From Synechococcales cyanobacterium PMM_0003 (GTDB lineage Bacteria; Cyanobacteriota; Cyanobacteriia; Pseudanabaenales; Pseudanabaenaceae), in NCBI GenBank assembly GCA_949128015.1, contig CASBRC010000256.1, positions 1-7,644 on the forward strand: DNA of 7,644 bases, read 5' to 3'. Below the pieces are notes generated by a model, which was not told the origin of the DNA, did no database searches, and was given only the letters and a program-made list of their open reading frames with translations. Of this stretch, positions 5,296-7,644 are shown piece by piece. The translations under genes were made by a program, and so were the position numbers. Within the stretch, counting starts at the first letter, position 1, and each line of letters begins with the position of its first letter.

Positions 5296-6312
5296 ATGTC
5301 ACACCTTCGCCAAAACATGATTACAAAAGATTGGGTGATCTTTGCTACGGAGAGATCTAAGCGTCCCCATGAATTTGCGCGATCGCATGATGATATGCCG
5401 CCAGAGTTACCAATCTATAAACATAATTGTCCTTTTTGCAAGGGTAATGAAAATCCCTCTGAAACCGAATATTTGCGAATCGAAAACGAACGCGGTTGGC
5501 GGGTGCGGATTATCCCTAATAGATATCCTGCGCTTTCTCCTATAGGCGATCGCATTCGGCATAATGAAGGTATTCATCGCTCGATTACAGGCGTGGGCTA
5601 TCACGAAGTCCTGATCGAACATCCTGACCACAACGCCACGATTGCCTTAATGGAAATTAGTGATGTAATTAATATTCTCAAAGCCTATCGTCAGCGCTAT
5701 AACGTTATTCGCCTAGATAAACGCATTGAAAGTATCATCATTTTTAAAAACCATGGCGAAGGTGCAGGGACTTCTCTAGAGCATCCACATTCTCAAATTA
5801 CGGCAACTCCTGTTGTGCCTTCGCAAATTCGCTATCGGATGATCGAATCAACTAGCTATTTTGATGATACGGGCGAATGTTTATTTTGCTATACCCTCAG
5901 AGATGAGTTAAGGGCAAAAGAGCGGATTGTTTTGGAAACAGAACATTTTGTAGCTTTCATTCCCTATGCGGCTCTTTCGCCCTTTCATCTATGGGTATTT
6001 CCCCGCCACCATACTTCTTCCTTTGGTGAAATTAACGAAGCAGAAATAGCCGACCTTGCTTATACGCTTAAAACGGTCTTAGCCAAGCTTTTTTATGGTT
6101 TAAATAATCCCGCTTACAATTACACAATTCGCTCTATGCCCACTGATGAGAAGCAATCTGATTATTTCCATTGGTATTTAGCGATCGTGCCGCGAGTGTC
6201 TCAGACCGCAGGTTTTGAGCTAGGTAGTGGCATGTATATTAATACAGCGATGCCTGAAGATAGTGCTAAGTTTTTGCGTGATGTCAATGTGGAAGCTATG
6301 CTTCCACATTGA
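5296..6312 (+). CDS. galT: GalT-family nucleotidyltransferase (galactose-1-phosphate uridylyltransferase or ADP-glucose phosphorylase-like)
   Basis: HIT-superfamily transferase of 338 residues. Canonical GalT swaps UMP between UDP-glucose and galactose 1-phosphate in the Leloir pathway. Visible residues: CPFC (45-48) with H112 in HPDH and H163 as the first zinc site; the active motif HPHSQ at 163-167, with H165 the expected nucleophile; and a second metal-site set CLFC (195-198), H231 (FHLWV) and H292 (FHWYLAIVPR). HPHSQ rather than the HPHGQ of E. coli GalT, together with a second Cys-Cys pair, is what I recall for the Arabidopsis GalT-like ADP-glucose phosphorylase, so that activity is a real alternative. 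MSHLRQN...WVIFATERSKRP supports the ATG at 5296 over the internal Met8. Oddity: the last 13 codons and the stop lie inside a perfect inverted repeat (6271-6325); AKFLRDV looks like a normal family ending, while the final residues are dictated by the palindrome. Confidence 0.92.
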   Translation: MSHLRQNMITKDWVIFATERSKRPHEFARSHDDMPPELPIYKHNCPFCKGNENPSETEYLRIENERGWRVRIIPNRYPALSPIGDRIRHNEGIHRSITGVGYHEVLIEHPDHNATIALMEISDVINILKAYRQRYNVIRLDKRIESIIIFKNHGEGAGTSLEHPHSQITATPVVPSQIRYRMIESTSYFDDTGECLFCYTLRDELRAKERIVLETEHFVAFIPYAALSPFHLWVFPRHHTSSFGEINEAEIADLAYTLKTVLAKLFYGLNNPAYNYTIRSMPTDEKQSDYFHWYLAIVPRVSQTAGFELGSGMYINTAMPEDSAKFLRDVNVEAMLPH

Positions 6313-6325
6313 CATCACGCAAAAA
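6271..6325. repeat. Perfect 26-bp-stem palindrome overlapping the galT 3' end
   Basis: Arms 6271-6296 and 6300-6325 are exact reverse complements around the 3-base loop TAT. The left arm begins exactly at codon 326 (Phe) of galT and encodes FLRDVNVE plus most of the next Ala codon; the right arm supplies the final codons (end of Met, then Leu-Pro-His), the TGA stop and 13 bases of downstream sequence. The arms end in T5 on the left and A5 on the right, so it carries a T-run only when read on the minus strand and is not a standard terminator for galT. Confidence 0.9.
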
Positions 6326-6351
6326 GCTGTAGCGCAGCATGCCCTACAGCT
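6325..6351 (-). terminator. Terminator-like hairpin downstream of the HtrA-type protease gene
   Basis: AGCTGTAG (6325-6332) pairs with CTACAGCT (6344-6351); the interior adds GCA/TGC pairs after one C-C mismatch, leaving a GCA loop. Read on the minus strand the stem is followed at once by TTTTTGCG, a standard intrinsic terminator form for the protease gene ending at 6420. It abuts the galT palindrome, sharing base 6325. Confidence 0.65.
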
Positions 6352-6358
6352 AAAAATG

Positions 6359-6403
6359 CAAGAATTAGAGTTGCGGCGCGAAGCGCCGCAACTCTAATTC
6401 TTG
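6359..6403. repeat. Perfect 21-bp-stem hairpin with GAA loop between convergent genes
   Basis: Arms 6359-6379 and 6383-6403 are exact reverse complements around GAA. The tip GCGAAGC (6378-6384) is the sequence known from in vitro work as an exceptionally stable DNA mini-hairpin. The apex is GC-rich (GCGGCGC) and the base AT-rich (AAGAATTAGAG). On the minus strand it is followed by GCATTTTTAG, so it may also help end transcription of the protease gene at 6420; on the plus strand no clear T-run follows. Confidence 0.9.
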
Positions 6404-6419
6404 TGTGGAAAGAGAGTAT

Positions 6420-7433
6420 CTAGAACTTAATTTGATAGTTAGTAAGCCCTGTATTTCTAGCTACGGTCAAAAGTGCAACTGATGGACGCTGCGCGAGATA
6501 ATCGACAATTTGCTTAGGATTGCTGAGCGGTGTGCCATTTAAACCAACAAGGCGATCGCCTCTTTGTAATCCCATTCGACTGGCGAGAGAGTTGGGACGG
6601 ACTTCATAGACTGTGAGATTGACTGGATTGAGGATTATGCCTAGCTGATGTCGTTCGGTAATGCGCGTTGTAGTATCTGGAGCCGCAATTTGTGGAGCTA
6701 TTGTCGGTGAAGTTTTAGTTTGAAGATTTGGAAGACTTGCTATAGCTTTAGGTTGCATGATCGCAGCGCTGCGGGTGATAAATTCTTTAGCAATAGGAGC
6801 GCTGATGGCAAAGCCAATCCCTGTATTAGAACGACCATCGGGACTGAGAATCGCTTTGTTGACACCAATGATTTCACCGCGAGAGTTGAGCAAGGGACCA
6901 CCAGAGTTTCCAGGATTGAGTCGGGCATCGGTCTGGAGATCGCCATTTTGGGCAACGCGGCTGAGAATGCCTGTGGTTAGCGTTCCTGATAATCCAAAGG
7001 GACTGCCGATCGCAAATACTTTTTGACCAACCAGAATGCTTTCGCGATCGGCAAAGGGTAAAGAAGGAAAGCGATCGCTAGAGGCAATCCGCACTAGCGC
7101 GAGATCATTTTTGCGATCGACAGTGAGTACTTGTCCGTTATAGGTTTTGCCTTCATTATTAATAATCCTAACGCTGCCATTTTTGGCATCACGAATGACA
7201 TGTTCATTGGTAATGACTAATCCTTCAGAGCTAATGATGCTGCCTGAGCCAGTGCTAGTTGCTGTTCTAATTGTGACTACCGCAGGATTTGAAGAACGAT
7301 AGACTTCCATCGTGATTTTTTCTTCAGAGTCAAAATCCTTTGGTGCGGCAGATACGGCAGCGACCTTGCTGAAGCTAGGAATGGTGACTAATATTGCCGA
7401 TATTAGGCTCAAGGCGATCGCTCTAGGTTTCAT
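6420..7433 (-). CDS. Secreted HtrA/Deg-type serine protease (S1C) with one PDZ domain
   Basis: A 337-residue ATP-independent protease, probably periplasmic or lumenal, of the kind that degrades or refolds damaged exported proteins. It has a signal peptide (residues 1-30; hydrophobic 5-20, cleavage likely after VSAA). The catalytic triad is complete: H78 in ITNEHVI, D110 in KNDLALVRI and S177 in LNPGNSGGPLL, and the surrounding AIGSPFGLSGTLTTGILS and GIGFAI segments are typical of the family. A proline- and threonine-rich linker (~228-258) leads to a PDZ domain (~262-330) with MGLQRGDRLVGLNG. The protein is shorter than the ~390-450 residues I recall for Synechocystis HhoA, HhoB and HtrA, mainly before the His motif and in the protease loops, so the paralogue cannot be named. 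GAGAAG lies 4 bases before the ATG, close for a ribosome binding site. It converges on galT; the 107-base gap is filled by hairpins. Confidence 0.95.
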   Translation of the reverse strand: MKPRAIALSLISAILVTIPSFSKVAAVSAAPKDFDSEEKITMEVYRSSNPAVVTIRTATSTGSGSIISSEGLVITNEHVIRDAKNGSVRIINNEGKTYNGQVLTVDRKNDLALVRIASSDRFPSLPFADRESILVGQKVFAIGSPFGLSGTLTTGILSRVAQNGDLQTDARLNPGNSGGPLLNSRGEIIGVNKAILSPDGRSNTGIGFAISAPIAKEFITRSAAIMQPKAIASLPNLQTKTSPTIAPQIAAPDTTTRITERHQLGIILNPVNLTVYEVRPNSLASRMGLQRGDRLVGLNGTPLSNPKQIVDYLAQRPSVALLTVARNTGLTNYQIKF

Positions 7434-7461
7434 ATGCTTCTCTGCTGTCTGGATAATTCTT

Positions 7462-7644
7462 GTGTTGGCAGTTTTGACGAGAGTTGCGATCGCACAGTTC
7501 CGATTATTGTTTAAGCCATTTGTCGTATATCAGCCCAAAAGTGAGATGCTGCGCGAACCGCCGCATCTCACTTTTGGCTATTTAGATTTGCAAGGACAAA
7601 TGGTCTTGCTGACTGGCTTGCAAATTACTCCCTTCCCAGTGAAA
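7462..7644 (+). CDS. Alternative: possible N-terminus of a plus-strand gene running through the hairpin
   Basis: The plus frame that includes GTG 7462 is open to the window edge (61 codons) and reads like protein: TRVAIAQFRLLFKPFVVYQP, then the hairpin-encoded KSEMLREPPHLTF, then GYLDLQGQMVLLTGLQITP. Starts could be GTG 7462, ATG 7546 or ATG 7600 (AAGGA just before it, but too close for a good site). The frame also stays open back into the protease gene, to an ATG at 7381, so openness alone is weak evidence. It excludes the minus-strand alternative at 7582-7644. Unrecognised. Confidence 0.25.
   Translation, partial: MLAVLTRVAIAQFRLLFKPFVVYQPKSEMLREPPHLTFGYLDLQGQMVLLTGLQITPFPVK
7532..7579. 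repeat. Imperfect hairpin with GAA apex near the right edge
   Basis: AGCC(C)AAAAGTGAGATGC (7532-7549) pairs with GCATCTCACTTTTGGCT (7563-7579), with one bulged C; the interior TGCGC-GAA-CCGCC pairs partly, with two mismatches. Outer sequence CCCAAAA-GT and apex GCGCGAA match the hairpin at 893-937, so the two look like diverged members of one family. It lies 98 bases upstream of the protease ATG, just past the stop of a possible minus-strand gene. Confidence 0.75.
7582..7644 (-). CDS. Possible C-terminus of an unknown minus-strand gene
   Basis: From the right edge an open frame encodes FHWEGSNLQASQQDHLSLQI and stops at 7582-7584. Only 20 residues are visible and I do not recognise the family. 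In favour: codons are ordinary for this genome and the stop sits two bases before a hairpin (7532-7579), the arrangement seen after petE. Against: a competing plus-strand frame is open across the same bases. If real, it is the gene upstream of the protease gene in the same direction. Confidence 0.35.
   Translation of the reverse strand, partial: FHWEGSNLQASQQDHLSLQI

Noticed and set aside
5342..5631. Short plus and minus frames within the 5' part of galT
   Set aside because: They overlap the zinc-site and core motifs of GalT in other frames, with no sign of independent coding.
893..6403. Repeated palindromes as a CRISPR array
   Set aside because: The hairpins differ in sequence, lie kilobases apart and have no regular spacers or cas genes.
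6271..6403. Insertion sequence ends or an att site at the galT 3' end
   Set aside because: There is no transposase or integrase and no flanking target duplication; the inverted repeat is a single hairpin with a 3-base loop.
6720..7026. Plus- and minus-strand frames inside the protease gene
   Set aside because: The catalytic triad and PDZ motifs fix the real frame on the minus strand; the others are shadows.

Overview
The window is a stretch of cyanobacterial chromosome. Three things show this: genes for the luminal photosystem II cytochrome c-550 (psbV) and for plastocyanin (petE), a Tab2/ATAB2-type RNA-binding protein known only from oxygenic phototrophs, and about 21 copies of the HIP1 octamer GCGATCGC in 7.6 kb (roughly 0.1 expected by chance). 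The AT-rich gaps, weak Shine-Dalgarno signals and many long hairpins would fit a filamentous Pseudanabaena-like strain, but that is only an impression.

Layout. At the left edge (1-856, minus strand) lies the N-terminal part of an unrecognised protein with one Ig-like region and two copies of a ~70-residue module; it runs off the window. It diverges from a 62-aa conserved-looking small protein (1006-1194), with a perfect 21-bp-stem hairpin between them. Then come psbV (1296-1793), petE (1939-2316), the Tab2-family gene (2476-3330), a membrane-bound MASE1-PAS-GGDEF diguanylate cyclase (3372-5282) and a GalT-family nucleotidyltransferase (5296-6312), all on the plus strand. A secreted HtrA/Deg-type serine protease (6420-7433, minus) converges on galT. 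The last 210 bases hold a further hairpin and either the end of a minus-strand gene or the start of a plus-strand one.

How the genes relate. psbV, petE and the Tab2 homologue all serve photosynthetic electron transport: PsbV stabilises the oxygen-evolving complex, plastocyanin shuttles electrons from cytochrome b6f to photosystem I, and Tab2 proteins act on translation of photosystem mRNAs in algae and plants. psbV and petE each have their own terminator-like hairpin, so they look like separate transcripts. The cyclase and galT are only 13 bases apart and are probably co-transcribed, which may link c-di-GMP signalling to sugar-nucleotide supply.

The most unusual signal is structural. At least seven long hairpins, six of which close with a 3-base apex loop, occupy nearly every intergenic space. 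Several share a GC-rich apex (GGCGC-GAA/GAT-GCGCC-like) while their lower stems differ completely. One of them, a perfect 26-bp inverted repeat, contains the last 13 codons and the stop of galT. I found no defence system, CRISPR array, insertion sequence, tRNA or rRNA.
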